Origin: an uncultured Bacilli bacterium
GTDB taxonomy: Bacteria > Bacillota_I > Bacilli_A > RF39 > UBA660
Direction of reading: 5' to 3'
Assembly (NCBI GenBank): GCA_947628495.1
Contig: CANRAC010000037.1
Span: 1-8,490, forward strand
Length of the DNA: 8,490 nucleotides
The translations under genes were made by a program, and so were the position numbers. Position 1 is the first letter of the stretch. The number at the start of each line of letters is the position of its first letter. Under the pieces are notes generated by a model. The model saw only the letters and a program-made list of their open reading frames with translations, was not told where the DNA came from and did no database searches. Shown piece after piece: positions 1-7,617 of the stretch.

Positions 1-245
1 ACAGCACTAAAATAAGTTGCAACAATATGTTTACAAATAATACGTTTTCCATTAGCCAAAGGACAATTGCATGTTGACTTTCTAGGATGTTCTAAATTAA
101 GATAAACATTATAATCTTTATTTCCTGAAACGATACTTGTATACTCATTATTATTTAATTTTTTTATATTTTTAATTTTTTTACTTTTATAATAATCTAA
201 TCCTCTCCAGCATGACGAACCACTGGCACTTGTAATTATACTCAT
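1..245 (-). CDS. SWIM zinc-finger protein, C-terminus cut by window edge
   Basis: Translating the minus strand from the ATG at 245 gives 81 open codons that run off the left edge. Cys59, Cys61, Cys71 and His73 form a CxCx9CxH pattern (residues CNCP, then CKHIVATYF), which is the zinc-binding signature of the SWIM domain. Upstream of it are a CWRGLDYY segment near residues 12-19 and a Lys/Asn-rich stretch, the arrangement I recall from small SWIM proteins of Firmicutes. SWIM domains are thought to bind DNA or protein; the role here is unknown. An in-frame TAG directly precedes the ATG, which fixes the start. The Shine-Dalgarno AAGGAG (257-262) is 11 nt upstream, somewhat far. The family call is solid. 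Whether the protein ends soon after the finger or continues into a longer protein cannot be seen. Confidence 0.85.
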   Translation of the reverse strand, partial: MSIITSASGSSCWRGLDYYKSKKIKNIKKLNNNEYTSIVSGNKDYNVYLNLEHPRKSTCNCPLANGKRIICKHIVATYFSA

Positions 246-447
246 CTAAATCATTACTCCTTCATCTTTATAATTCTAACTTTTTATTTTCTTCTAGTAG
301 AATAAATTACTATTTTAATTTTTATTAATAATATCCAAAAATGTAAAAACCTTTTCTAAGAATTTCCTTTATTTATAAGGATTTGTGTTGGTATTTCCAT
401 AATTCTTATCGCACTAATATTTGTTATATTTTCATTATTCATTTTTA

Positions 448-1617
448 TCACTTATTTTTCATTTTATTTTTACTATAATCTATTGAATAATTTAAAATTG
501 TATCCATATTTTGTAGATAATCTTCTTTCTTAGTTTCTATTAAAATATCAGGCTTAAATAAATATGGTAAAAGCAATTCCTCAGTTGCTCCTTTTTGAAA
601 TTCTTCTTTCGAATAAGCACTCCACTCTAAAAACGGATGAAAATAGCATTCTGCTACGGAAAAATAATGCCCATCTATGTTAATCCAATTACTATTACCA
701 TAACAGTTTATTGGCGTACTTATTTCTTCACCAATTGTAGTTGCTCCTAAATTAATTAAATCTCTTAATGCATATCTTCCACCAGAAAAAACTCTATAAT
801 CAGTTAAACATATTAATTTTTTATCTTTATGTTCTTCAACAAAGTCCATTAATATTTTATTTAAAGCAGAATTACCACCTGTATTACCTCTAATATCAAT
901 AATAATGGTATCCATATCATATAAATTTTCTTGTTTTAAATTACTAATAGCTTGTTCAATTTTTTCTTTAAATCTAGCTTGAACAGAACTGTGGTTATAA
1001 ATTAGACAATTATCGATAATCCTATATGTTGCATTATTTCCATAACAATACTTATCGTAATCAAACAATTCCTCTTCAGAATAGTTTTCACTTTTATTAA
1101 ATTTTTTTATTATTTTTTGACCGTCATCTTTTTCTAGTTCAAAAATTAATTCATTAGTATTTCTAAAATGGGGAAGACCAAATAATACATATCTATTAAA
1201 TAAGGCTTTTTCGATTTCATATTTTCTTTTTCCAAAAGTACCATAAGTAATAACTTCTTCCAACTCACTGATAATTATATTTATACTTATTCCATTAATA
1301 GATAACAATCTACTATTTCTTAAATCATCGGGATAATTAACTAATATTTCATCAGCAAATATTCTAAAATTCATAGGAATTAAAGATACTGCATCATATA
1401 TAGTATGTGCGTCCGCTTTCCCACTCAATCTTTTTATAATATAATCCATAAAAAAATATTTAAAATTGTATTCATTATCGATATTCATAGAATCAATTAA
1501 ATTATTATACAACTGTTCTAATTGGTATTCACTGATTTCATGCCATGGATTAACATAGATATTTTTATAGTGTTCCACAAATTTATCATATATTTTTTTA
1601 TATTTTATATCTATCAT
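448..1617 (-). CDS. S41-family (C-terminal-processing/tricorn-like) peptidase, apparently cytoplasmic
   Basis: The protein has 389 residues from the ATG at 1617. That start is preferred over the GTG at 1626 because AGGGTGG lies 5 nt upstream of it, on top of the GTG. Numbered from this ATG, a DAHT motif lies at 69-72 and a PDZ-like stretch (LLSINGISI) at about 104-112. The S41 core follows: IDIRGNTGGN at 240-249, then VFSGG at 276-280 with the likely nucleophile Ser278, then LGATTIGE. S41 enzymes cleave proteins or peptides with a serine nucleophile. The N-terminus is charged and has no signal peptide or membrane helix, unlike exported CtpA-type enzymes, so a cytoplasmic tricorn-like role is inferred. 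It stands alone, with possible -10 TATATT at 1638-1643 and no clear -35. I did not identify the remaining catalytic residues with certainty. Confidence 0.82.
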   Translation of the reverse strand: MIDIKYKKIYDKFVEHYKNIYVNPWHEISEYQLEQLYNNLIDSMNIDNEYNFKYFFMDYIIKRLSGKADAHTIYDAVSLIPMNFRIFADEILVNYPDDLRNSRLLSINGISINIIISELEEVITYGTFGKRKYEIEKALFNRYVLFGLPHFRNTNELIFELEKDDGQKIIKKFNKSENYSEEELFDYDKYCYGNNATYRIIDNCLIYNHSSVQARFKEKIEQAISNLKQENLYDMDTIIIDIRGNTGGNSALNKILMDFVEEHKDKKLICLTDYRVFSGGRYALRDLINLGATTIGEEISTPINCYGNSNWINIDGHYFSVAECYFHPFLEWSAYSKEEFQKGATEELLLPYLFKPDILIETKKEDYLQNMDTILNYSIDYSKNKMKNK

Positions 1618-1772
1618 ATTAACCACCCTACATTACTAATATAAATTCATTTTAAACCTTAGTTAGACAATTAGCAATTTTATGTGTATTGAAAAACTTA
1701 TTTTAATTAATTTGTCATTCATTTTTATCGCTTTCAATTTCTTTAAATATTTTATAATTTTCATCCATAGGA

Positions 1773-2057
1773 TTACTTCTTTTTTTCTACCCTTCTTATC
1801 CCTATTCCAATAACTCCATATTTTTCTTGTTCTTTCTTAGGATAATATATTTCCATATCGTTAGAATTTGCAATATCCTCTTTATCATATCCTAACGATA
1901 CTTTGTCAAAATGTTTATATAATTCATCAAAATTTGAATATTTATGCAATTTTACTATTTCAACCAATATAGTTTCCAATGTAGTCCTATTCGTAAATTC
2001 AATCAAATCTTTTTCTTTCAATAATTGTCTTTTTTCATCATTTAATCGCTCTTTTCT
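1773..2057 (-). pseudogene. 5'-truncated ASCH-domain protein
   Basis: The open frame encodes about 95 residues after an in-frame TAA at 2058-2060. It contains RLNDEKRQ, then LIEFTN, then FDELYKHFDKVSLGYDKED, then YYPKKEQEKYGVIGIGIRR. This matches the middle and C-terminal part of small ASCH (RNA-binding-like) proteins as I recall them. The first 20 or so residues, carrying most of the GxKxxExR signature, are missing. Only the Arg of that motif appears to remain, and the stop sits where the Gly/Lys part should be. The only starts available are TTG (2021) or similar codons with no Shine-Dalgarno, so expression is unlikely. Full ASCH proteins of this type are roughly 110 residues. Either a gene decayed in place or a fragment was left by a rearrangement. 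A short cytosolic protein from the TTG cannot be excluded. Confidence 0.65.
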
Positions 2058-2181
2058 TTAAGTTGTAATTATTTTATCAACTAAATATTCTAAATTCGTA
2101 TTTTTTATTGCTATGAATTATTGCTATTACTTGCATTTTATTCCTGCTCTTTTTAGTATTTGTTATTAATTCCGCATGATT
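2058..2181 (-). pseudogene. Frameshifted relic of an unrecognised gene
   Basis: This gap between the glycosylase gene and the ASCH fragment holds an open stretch beginning NHAELITNTKK and continuing MQVIAIIHSNK. It reaches a TGA at 2077-2079. Removing one base from the A6 run (2101-2106 on the plus strand) would switch the frame and extend it as NTNLEYLVDKIITT to the TAA at 2058-2060. The joined product would be a plausible protein C-terminus of about 40 residues. There is no Shine-Dalgarno. I do not recognise the family, and the protein-like look of a short AT-rich stretch could be chance. Confidence 0.3.
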
Positions 2182-2195
2182 TTAATATCCCATAA

Positions 2196-2870
2196 TTAGT
2201 CACATATTAAGTGTTTTTTCTTTATCTCATTTTCTATTATCCATTTTATATCTTCCACTGCTTTATCAATATTAAATATACCATTACCAACTGGGTAGTA
2301 AACAGAATATACTTTATATGTTTTGTTATGAATTTTTATTTTATGACATATTTTTCTATTTTGAGATACGGAAATCTTTTTATTTAAAATAATAGAACTA
2401 ACTTGATTTCCGAAAGTAATAATTACTTTTGGCTTTATTATATTTATTTCTTCAAAGAGTAAATCAAGATATTTTTTTAATACATTATCTGATAAAGGTC
2501 TAGCATCGATTTGCGTACACTTGCCTAAATTAGTAATAAATATCTTATTATTAGCTATTTCTTCATAAACATAATCGCAAAATTCATAATCCCATTCTTT
2601 TGGTTTTTTTGCTTGAATTTTATTAAATATTTCCTCGCTTATTAAATTAACTTTATAAAACAATTTCCAAATATTTTTGGTTCCTAGCCAAGGCGACTTT
2701 CTACCTTTCCACGATTTATCACTGGCAATATTTCTACCCGTAGGATTCATGAAAACAAAACAAATATCCGGATTTTCTTCGCAACCACCATTATATATAG
2801 AATCTAGATCCTTAGCTCCATATTTGACCTGCATTTTATCATATTCTTTTTTTAAATCAGCTATTTTCAA
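2196..2870 (-). CDS. Uracil-DNA glycosylase superfamily protein
   Basis: The protein has 224 residues from a TTG start at 2870, preceded by AGGTGG four bases upstream. UDG-fold landmarks appear in order: FVFMNPTGRN (38-47) at the position of the uracil/phosphate-binding motif, GTKNIWKLF (63-71), ITNLGKC (112-118), and VIITFGNQ (149-156). YYPVGNG (191-197) takes the place of the usual His-Pro-Ser loop. Superfamily enzymes excise uracil or other damaged bases from DNA, or have diverged to other roles. The HPS His is absent and the first motif is MNPTG rather than the canonical water-activating motif, so specificity and even activity are open. The Cys residues do not form an obvious Fe-S cluster pattern. 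It is the last gene of the five-gene operon; its Shine-Dalgarno shares bases with the trxB stop. Confidence 0.75.
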   Translation of the reverse strand: MKIADLKKEYDKMQVKYGAKDLDSIYNGGCEENPDICFVFMNPTGRNIASDKSWKGRKSPWLGTKNIWKLFYKVNLISEEIFNKIQAKKPKEWDYEFCDYVYEEIANNKIFITNLGKCTQIDARPLSDNVLKKYLDLLFEEINIIKPKVIITFGNQVSSIILNKKISVSQNRKICHKIKIHNKTYKVYSVYYPVGNGIFNIDKAVEDIKWIIENEIKKKHLICD

Positions 2871-2874
2871 ACTA

Positions 2875-2881
2875 CCACCTA
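2875..2881 (-). promoter_or_regulatory. Shine-Dalgarno fused to trxB stop codon
   Basis: On the minus strand the sequence TAGGTGG contains the trxB stop (TAG, 2879-2881) and the ribosome site AGGTGG (2875-2880) for the TTG-started glycosylase gene. This supports the TTG start and suggests that ribosomes finishing trxB reinitiate on the next gene. Confidence 0.65.
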
Positions 2882-3769
2882 CAACATTTCTTTAATTGCT
2901 AATGTGGCGGCGATACTTCCATCACTTACAGCTGTTGTTAACTGTCTTAAATTTTTTTGCCGCGTATCTCCTGCGGCATATATCCCTTTTGTTTTTGTAT
3001 GCACACCATCTAAAGTAATAATATATCCTTTTTCATCTAAATCAACAACATTTTTAAATATTTCATTTTTAGGTTCCTGACCAATGGCAATAAATAAACC
3101 ATCTAATTCTATCGGTCTTTCTTGACCTTGCTTATTTTTAATAATTATATTTTGCAGGTTTTGTTTGCCATTTAATGATTCAATAGTTGCATTTAAGATT
3201 AATTTAATATTATTTTTATTTTTTACCTCTTCTAAAGATTTATCTTCAGCCCGAAATTCTTCTCGACGATGAATTAAATATACTTTTTTAGCAATATCAG
3301 CTAAATAAAGGGCATCACTTACCGCTGTATTTCCGCCTCCTGTTACTGCAACTATTTTATTTTTATAAAAATTTCCATCACAAGTCGCACAGTAAGAAAC
3401 TCCTTTACCAACAAATTCTTGTTCATTAGTAATATCTAATTTGCGATTTTCTGAACCCGTAGCAATTATAATGGCTTTAGCTTGATATTTATTTTTATTG
3501 GTAATAACCGTTTTATCTTCTTGTATTTTTAAAACAGTTTCCAAAATAATTCCTGTATCTAAAGCTTGCACTTGATTGTACAAATTAGTAGCAAAATCAT
3601 ACCCTGATATTGATTGAATACCAGGATAATTTTCGATTACATGAGCATTAATTATTTGTCCTCCATAACTTTTTGCTTCTAAGACTAATACTTTTTTATT
3701 AGCTCTTCTTAAATATAAAGCACTCGTAAGACCAGCCGGTCCTGCTCCAATAATAATTACATCATACAT
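2879..3769 (-). CDS. trxB: Thioredoxin-disulfide reductase
   Basis: This FAD/NADPH enzyme keeps thioredoxin reduced in the cytosol. From the ATG at 3769 it has 296 residues, slightly under the usual 305-320. The FAD-binding GAGPAG is at 8-13, the redox-active CATC at 127-130 (Cys127 and Cys130), the NADPH-binding GGGNTA at 144-149, HRR at 167-169, and the C-terminal FAD motif GD at 267-268. The ATG at 3781 also opens the frame (four residues more), but AAGG directly abuts it with no spacer. GGTGG at 3775-3779 is placed five bases before the ATG at 3769, so the inner start is preferred. It is the fourth gene of the operon, a few bases after the membrane protein's TAA. CATC and the HRR motif support true TrxB rather than a ferredoxin-NADP reductase-like relative. 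Confidence 0.95.
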   Translation of the reverse strand: MYDVIIIGAGPAGLTSALYLRRANKKVLVLEAKSYGGQIINAHVIENYPGIQSISGYDFATNLYNQVQALDTGIILETVLKIQEDKTVITNKNKYQAKAIIIATGSENRKLDITNEQEFVGKGVSYCATCDGNFYKNKIVAVTGGGNTAVSDALYLADIAKKVYLIHRREEFRAEDKSLEEVKNKNNIKLILNATIESLNGKQNLQNIIIKNKQGQERPIELDGLFIAIGQEPKNEIFKNVVDLDEKGYIITLDGVHTKTKGIYAAGDTRQKNLRQLTTAVSDGSIAATLAIKEML

Positions 3770-3784
3770 GCTATCCACCATCCT

Positions 3785-4510
3785 TTATTCAATTATAATC
3801 GTGTTAAGTAACTTTCTTACATAATCATCAGTAAAATAATCATTACCTAAAAATGTCAAAATATATCTTTTCTTATTTTTTAAAATACTAACTTCTTTTA
3901 TATTATTTAGATTTAGAATATAACCTATGTAATCGCCTTTAATCTCATTAATATAGTTAACAGATGGAACCATAATATTAAACATAAGATAAGTTGAATA
4001 GACACTTCTCATTTCCTTTACAGAAGTTAAAATATTAAAGGCTGGATACTTTTGCTTATTCATAAATTTAAAAAAGTCTATATCATTTTTAATATTATTA
4101 TTTTCTAAAAATCGAATTCTATCTTTTACTTTAGTATTTTTTAAAGAACCATTATAAACTGTTATATCTTCAGCTTTTAAATAATCTAAATAAGTTTCTG
4201 TAGGTCCATTCATAGTAAAAGCTACTTTATTATCTTTATTACTGTTATTTAAAACATACCAATTTTCTTTCAAAGTAAAATCTTGAAAATCATTACGTAT
4301 TTTAATATTATCTTTTTCTAAATATTCAGTAACACTTTTAGTATTAATCACAACATCTTCTTTAAAAACTAAGCCACTTTTTAATTTTTCAAAATCATTT
4401 TTATTGATTTGCTTAGGATTATAATAATATAAGCAAAAGCATTTAAAGCCAATATATCCTAAGATTAATATTACTAAAACTCCTATTAAAATAATATATC
4501 TTTTTTTCAT
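3785..4510 (-). CDS. Membrane-anchored protein of unknown function
   Basis: The frame gives 241 residues from the second of two adjacent ATG codons. AGGAG (4517-4521) lies six bases before the ATG at 4510 and only three before the ATG at 4513, so the inner one is chosen. The N-terminus is basic (MKKRY), followed by one hydrophobic helix at roughly residues 5-24. Two Cys follow in KCFCLYYYN. They do not fit a lipobox, so a single membrane anchor with the remaining roughly 210 residues outside the cell is inferred. The soluble part is rich in Asn, Lys, Ile and Asp and shows no motif I recognise. It sits between the sirtuin and trxB genes, with 6-9 bases to the former and 15 or fewer to the latter, so it is co-transcribed with them. 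No function is assigned. Confidence 0.8.
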   Translation of the reverse strand: MKKRYIILIGVLVILILGYIGFKCFCLYYYNPKQINKNDFEKLKSGLVFKEDVVINTKSVTEYLEKDNIKIRNDFQDFTLKENWYVLNNSNKDNKVAFTMNGPTETYLDYLKAEDITVYNGSLKNTKVKDRIRFLENNNIKNDIDFFKFMNKQKYPAFNILTSVKEMRSVYSTYLMFNIMVPSVNYINEIKGDYIGYILNLNNIKEVSILKNKKRYILTFLGNDYFTDDYVRKLLNTIIIE

Positions 4511-4519
4511 CATAATCTC

Positions 4520-5236
4520 CTATTTTAATTTTTTAAATACTTCTTTTAAGTGCATATTTAATACTAAATCAAAACGTTTATCATAAGTAGTCTCATCTTT
4601 ATTAATTAAAACTAAATATTTTCCTTTAAAAGATAATATTAAACTACTAGCTGGCTCAACTATCAAAGATGTCCCTAAAACTAGAAGCATATCAGCTTGA
4701 GCAATATAACTTTCCGCTTCCATAAAGGCAGGAGGTAACATTTCTCCATATAATGTAACATCCGGTTTGATAATTCCCCCACATTCGCATTTCGGAATTC
4801 CTGGAGAATTAAAAATATATTGGCCGTCATAATATTTTCTGCATTTTAAACAATGGTTATCATAAATTGTACCGTGAATTTCTAAAACTTTTTTACTACC
4901 CGCTTTAGTATGCAATCCATCGATATTTTGGGTAATTACGGCTTTTAATTTGCCTGTTTCTTCTAATTTTTGTAAATATTGATGAGTTACATTAGGCAAG
5001 ATATCTAAAGTATTAAAATTAGCTTTATAATATTCATAAAATTCTTCGGTATGTTTGAAAAACATATCGGAACTAAGCATATATTCAGCCGGATATTTCG
5101 TTTTTTTACTATACAATCCATCTTTACTTCGAAAATCTTTAATTCCACTATCCGTTGAAACTCCGGCTCCAGTGAATGCCACTATATTATGACTTTCGTT
5201 TATCATTTCTTGTAATTTTTTTATTTTATCATCCAT
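4520..5236 (-). CDS. Sirtuin, NAD-dependent protein deacylase (Sir2/CobB family)
   Basis: The protein has 238 residues, normal for bacterial class U/III sirtuins. It removes acyl groups from lysines using NAD, releasing nicotinamide and O-acyl-ADP-ribose. Visible motifs are GAGVSTDSGIKDFR (23-36) and TQNIDGLHTKAG (102-113), both NAD-pocket elements. The catalytic base is His121 in EIHGTI. Zinc ligands are Cys129/Cys132 and Cys150/Cys152, the second pair as CxC rather than the more common CxxC. GTSLIVEPA (188-196) and INKDET (211-216) complete the Rossmann fold. The Shine-Dalgarno AAAGG (5246-5250) is nine bases upstream and its first A belongs to the TGA of the preceding peptidase gene. The 'cobB' name is avoided because the deacylase subtype cannot be told from sequence alone. 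Confidence 0.95.
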   Translation of the reverse strand: MDDKIKKLQEMINESHNIVAFTGAGVSTDSGIKDFRSKDGLYSKKTKYPAEYMLSSDMFFKHTEEFYEYYKANFNTLDILPNVTHQYLQKLEETGKLKAVITQNIDGLHTKAGSKKVLEIHGTIYDNHCLKCRKYYDGQYIFNSPGIPKCECGGIIKPDVTLYGEMLPPAFMEAESYIAQADMLLVLGTSLIVEPASSLILSFKGKYLVLINKDETTYDKRFDLVLNMHLKEVFKKLK

Positions 5237-5249
5237 TACTAATTACCTT

Positions 5250-6950
5250 TCATTTTCTTAAACAATACTGATCTATTTTTTCATTCAAAGTCCTAGCCAT
5301 CTTTTCAATGTTTTTTTCCTCAAACGGGCTAGGTAAATTATATTTAGCAATCAAATCAGGCAAAGGATAGTAAGAAGCTACTTTCCCTATCTGTTTAAAT
5401 AAGTTTAAATCCGTTTGACAATTCTCGGCAATGGCAAAAGCTCCAAAAAAAGCTAAGGCGTAATCAATATAATAAAAGGGATTATAAATAAAATGACTTA
5501 TCTTATATAAATCGCCACCTGTAATCAAATTGATATGATCATTCCTAAAAGTAGATTGATCATACTTTTGACAAGTTTCTTTCCATATCCGACGCAAATC
5601 CATCTTTTGAATATTTTTTTCAGTATAAATTCGTTCTTGAAATTCGTCTCCCATGCAACAATTAACTATTTTGCTAATTAAACTAGCTAATTGTAAATAG
5701 TTGAATTTTTGGTAATCCTCTTGAGAAAATAATGAATTATTATATCGCATTAATATTAGTTCTAATGCTTGCGAAAACATCTCGGCAATTTCAAAAGTAG
5801 GATATTTGAGAATTGGCGAGATAAGATGATGTTCATCTTCTAAACTAGCATAATACTTTTGTAAAGCATGCCCAAACTCATGAGCTGTTGTTGTTACATC
5901 CTTATAATTATTTTTATAGTTTCCTGTTATAACTGGTAATGCTGATTCAGTCAAATAATTAGTAATGGAAAAATTTACTTTTCCGTTACGATTTTCTAAG
6001 TCAATATAATTCTTAGTTAATATCTTGCTAATAAATTCATAAGATTGGCTATCCATTTTGTTTAAATTTTGAGTAATCTCATTTAATAATTCTTGACCAA
6101 AAGTTTTTAGCTGAGGTATGGAACCATTATATTCAGCATCAAAATATTCTAAATGTTCAACACCTAAATTGATTTTTTTAATCTTCTCTAACTTTTTTAT
6201 TAATGGAATCATATATTGACGGACAGAATTCCGAAAAGTCTTAATGTCTTCATAATTGTAACCAAAGCGACGAAGAAAATATAAACTGTATTCTGAATAA
6301 TCTTGAAAATTCAATATTTTTGCTTGTTGCTTACGAATATTAACTAGCTCATATAAAATATCATCCAATTCTTCTTGATATTTATAAAAGAAATCATTAA
6401 CTGCATCATAAGCTTTTTTTCTTATTACTCGATCTTCATTAGTATATAATCCGCTTAAAGCTGTTAAATTAGTTTTTTTCCCATCATATATAATTTCTTC
6501 ATTCATTAATTTACGATATTTACTTTTTAACGCATTTTCACGTTTTTGCAAATCTTTTATTTTGGCACTTTTAGTTTTAAGTTCATAAGTAATACTTAAG
6601 AAAAAATTAGGTGGCAGAAAAGGTTCTAATTCTTTGTTATAAGGAGAGTTTAAACATAACTCATAAAAGGGATTAAATAACAAATCAAATTTGCCTTTAT
6701 TATTTTGCCAAAATTCTACTTCTTGTTGATAATATTCATCAGCACTATTGCGCATATTACGAATATCAGCATAATCAGCTAATTGTTCAATTTTATTTTG
6801 CAAATTTATAATTTGTTTAAAATTTTCTAAATATTCGGAAAAGCTATTACTTTCTTTTAAATTGTTAATTAATTTATTTACCACTTTTTTTGTATCATCA
6901 TAATCTAGGCGCTTATATTCTATATTATTAAAATCCTCAATCTTTTTCAT
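5250..6950 (-). CDS. M3-family oligoendopeptidase (PepF-like)
   Basis: This zinc metallopeptidase cleaves short peptides in the cytosol. It has 566 residues from the ATG at 6950. That start is supported by AAGGG about nine bases upstream, whereas the TTG at 6956 is only a few bases from the same site. The catalytic signature TTAHEFGHALQ contains His357, Glu358 and His361. The third zinc ligand is likely Glu390 in IAEMFSQALE, aligned to the corresponding segment of thimet oligopeptidase and PepF. A Tyr-rich C-terminal segment (HFIYNPFYYIDYALA) matches the family's substrate-side helix. The N-terminal half is helical and Lys/Glu-rich, as expected. It is somewhat shorter than the roughly 600 residues of PepF. 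It is the first gene of the five-gene operon, directly behind the extended -10 promoter. Confidence 0.93.
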   Translation of the reverse strand: MKKIEDFNNIEYKRLDYDDTKKVVNKLINNLKESNSFSEYLENFKQIINLQNKIEQLADYADIRNMRNSADEYYQQEVEFWQNNKGKFDLLFNPFYELCLNSPYNKELEPFLPPNFFLSITYELKTKSAKIKDLQKRENALKSKYRKLMNEEIIYDGKKTNLTALSGLYTNEDRVIRKKAYDAVNDFFYKYQEELDDILYELVNIRKQQAKILNFQDYSEYSLYFLRRFGYNYEDIKTFRNSVRQYMIPLIKKLEKIKKINLGVEHLEYFDAEYNGSIPQLKTFGQELLNEITQNLNKMDSQSYEFISKILTKNYIDLENRNGKVNFSITNYLTESALPVITGNYKNNYKDVTTTAHEFGHALQKYYASLEDEHHLISPILKYPTFEIAEMFSQALELILMRYNNSLFSQEDYQKFNYLQLASLISKIVNCCMGDEFQERIYTEKNIQKMDLRRIWKETCQKYDQSTFRNDHINLITGGDLYKISHFIYNPFYYIDYALAFFGAFAIAENCQTDLNLFKQIGKVASYYPLPDLIAKYNLPSPFEEKNIEKMARTLNEKIDQYCLRK

Positions 6951-6971
6951 ACTCAAGTTCCCTTCTTTTAT

Positions 6972-6980
6972 AGTATATCA
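6972..6980 (-). promoter_or_regulatory. Extended -10 promoter of the five-gene operon
   Basis: On the minus strand TGATATACT matches TGnTATAAT with one mismatch. Its last base lies about 21 bases before the M3 peptidase ATG (6950), giving a short leader that contains AAGGG. No good -35 is seen at 16-18 bases, which extended -10 promoters tolerate. Confidence 0.6.
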
Positions 6981-7003
6981 TAATATTGATTATTTAAATA
7001 AAA

Positions 7004-7030
7004 GAAAAAAACTCCAAAATAGAGGAATTT
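7004..7030 (-). terminator. Weak Rho-independent terminator after the HTH-CYTH unit
   Basis: On the minus strand AATTCC (7024-7029) can pair with GGAGTT (7010-7015), with one T-G wobble, over an eight-base loop. A run of T follows (7005-7009). The stem is short and AT-rich. It sits 15-40 bases past the TAA of the preceding gene and before the M3 promoter, which is where a terminator would be expected. Confidence 0.5.
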
Positions 7031-7044
7031 AATTAATTATTAAA

Positions 7045-7617
7045 TTAAATACGTGGATATTTTTCTAATAACTTCTTTTTAGCTTTTGCTTGCCCAAATT
7101 CTATGGCATTTGTAAAGAAAAATTCTCGCACTTCTTTATATCCATTTTGATTTAAAGAGGTATCATAAGGATTTAAAACAATGTAGTCTTTTTCAATATC
7201 TGCAACATAAGGTGAATAATAATCACTGTCTCCATAATTATTTATACATTCAATAGGACGATAAGCACGTATACCTTTACCACTTTCAATATCAAAATAA
7301 TTTTTTATTTGAGCATAAGGACTATTTATAGACGTATTAACAACTCTTTTACTTGTTTCTTCATAACATATATCATCGTCAATATAATAAGCACTTGTAC
7401 ATACCAAAATACCATTAGTTTGTTTAAAAGAAAAATTTGTTAAAATATTTTTTATAATATTACTAATATCTAAATTTGTGAATTGGTTGACATCAATGTT
7501 TGTGAGCTTAATAAATGAAGCAACCTCTTTAGTGTGCAATAATTGATTAATAGTATTATTTTTATCTACCTGTTCTTGATATAACTTTCTCAATTTTATT
7601 AATTCACTTTTCAACAT
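7045..7617 (-). CDS. Unrecognised protein co-expressed with HTH-CYTH gene
   Basis: The frame gives 190 residues from the ATG at 7617. Longer in-frame starts up to 7656 would lie deep within the preceding gene, and GGAGG nine bases upstream supports 7617. I do not recognise the family. The first 40 residues look helical and charged (MLKSELIKLRKLYQEQVDKN). The middle holds a beta-like stretch (GILVCTSAYYIDDDICYEE, about 69-87), and a Tyr/Asn/Asp-rich segment follows. The C-terminus is basic (AKAKKKLLEKYPRI). There is no signal peptide or membrane helix, so it is probably cytosolic. It overlaps the HTH-CYTH gene by 14 nt and no promoter is seen between them, so the two are most likely translated together and may act together. 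That link is inference from position only. Confidence 0.85.
   Translation of the reverse strand: MLKSELIKLRKLYQEQVDKNNTINQLLHTKEVASFIKLTNIDVNQFTNLDISNIIKNILTNFSFKQTNGILVCTSAYYIDDDICYEETSKRVVNTSINSPYAQIKNYFDIESGKGIRAYRPIECINNYGDSDYYSPYVADIEKDYIVLNPYDTSLNQNGYKEVREFFFTNAIEFGQAKAKKKLLEKYPRI

Noticed and set aside
361..390. TCCTT/AAGGA hairpin downstream of the SWIM gene's promoter side
   Set aside because: It has only five pairs with a seven-base loop and no T-run on either strand, so it is not supported as a terminator or riboswitch.
361..447. 28-codon minus-strand frame beginning MNNENITNIS
   Set aside because: It has no Shine-Dalgarno and starts within bases of the S41 stop in an AT-rich spacer; nothing suggests translation.
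437..1732. Imperfect 17-nt repeat ATTCATTTTTATC(A/G)CTT at about 437-453 and 1717-1733
   Set aside because: It has one mismatch, is simple AT-rich sequence downstream of two genes, and shows no flanking symmetry or third copy; chance or shared gene-end composition explains it.
1720..1770. 17-codon minus-strand frame MDENYKIFKEIESDKNE after the ASCH fragment
   Set aside because: It is too short and lacks a ribosome site; it could be residue of a decayed gene but cannot be supported.
2677..2895. 72-codon plus-strand open frame
   Set aside because: It lies opposite the start of the glycosylase gene and the end of trxB, both well supported, and has no ribosome site or recognisable domain.
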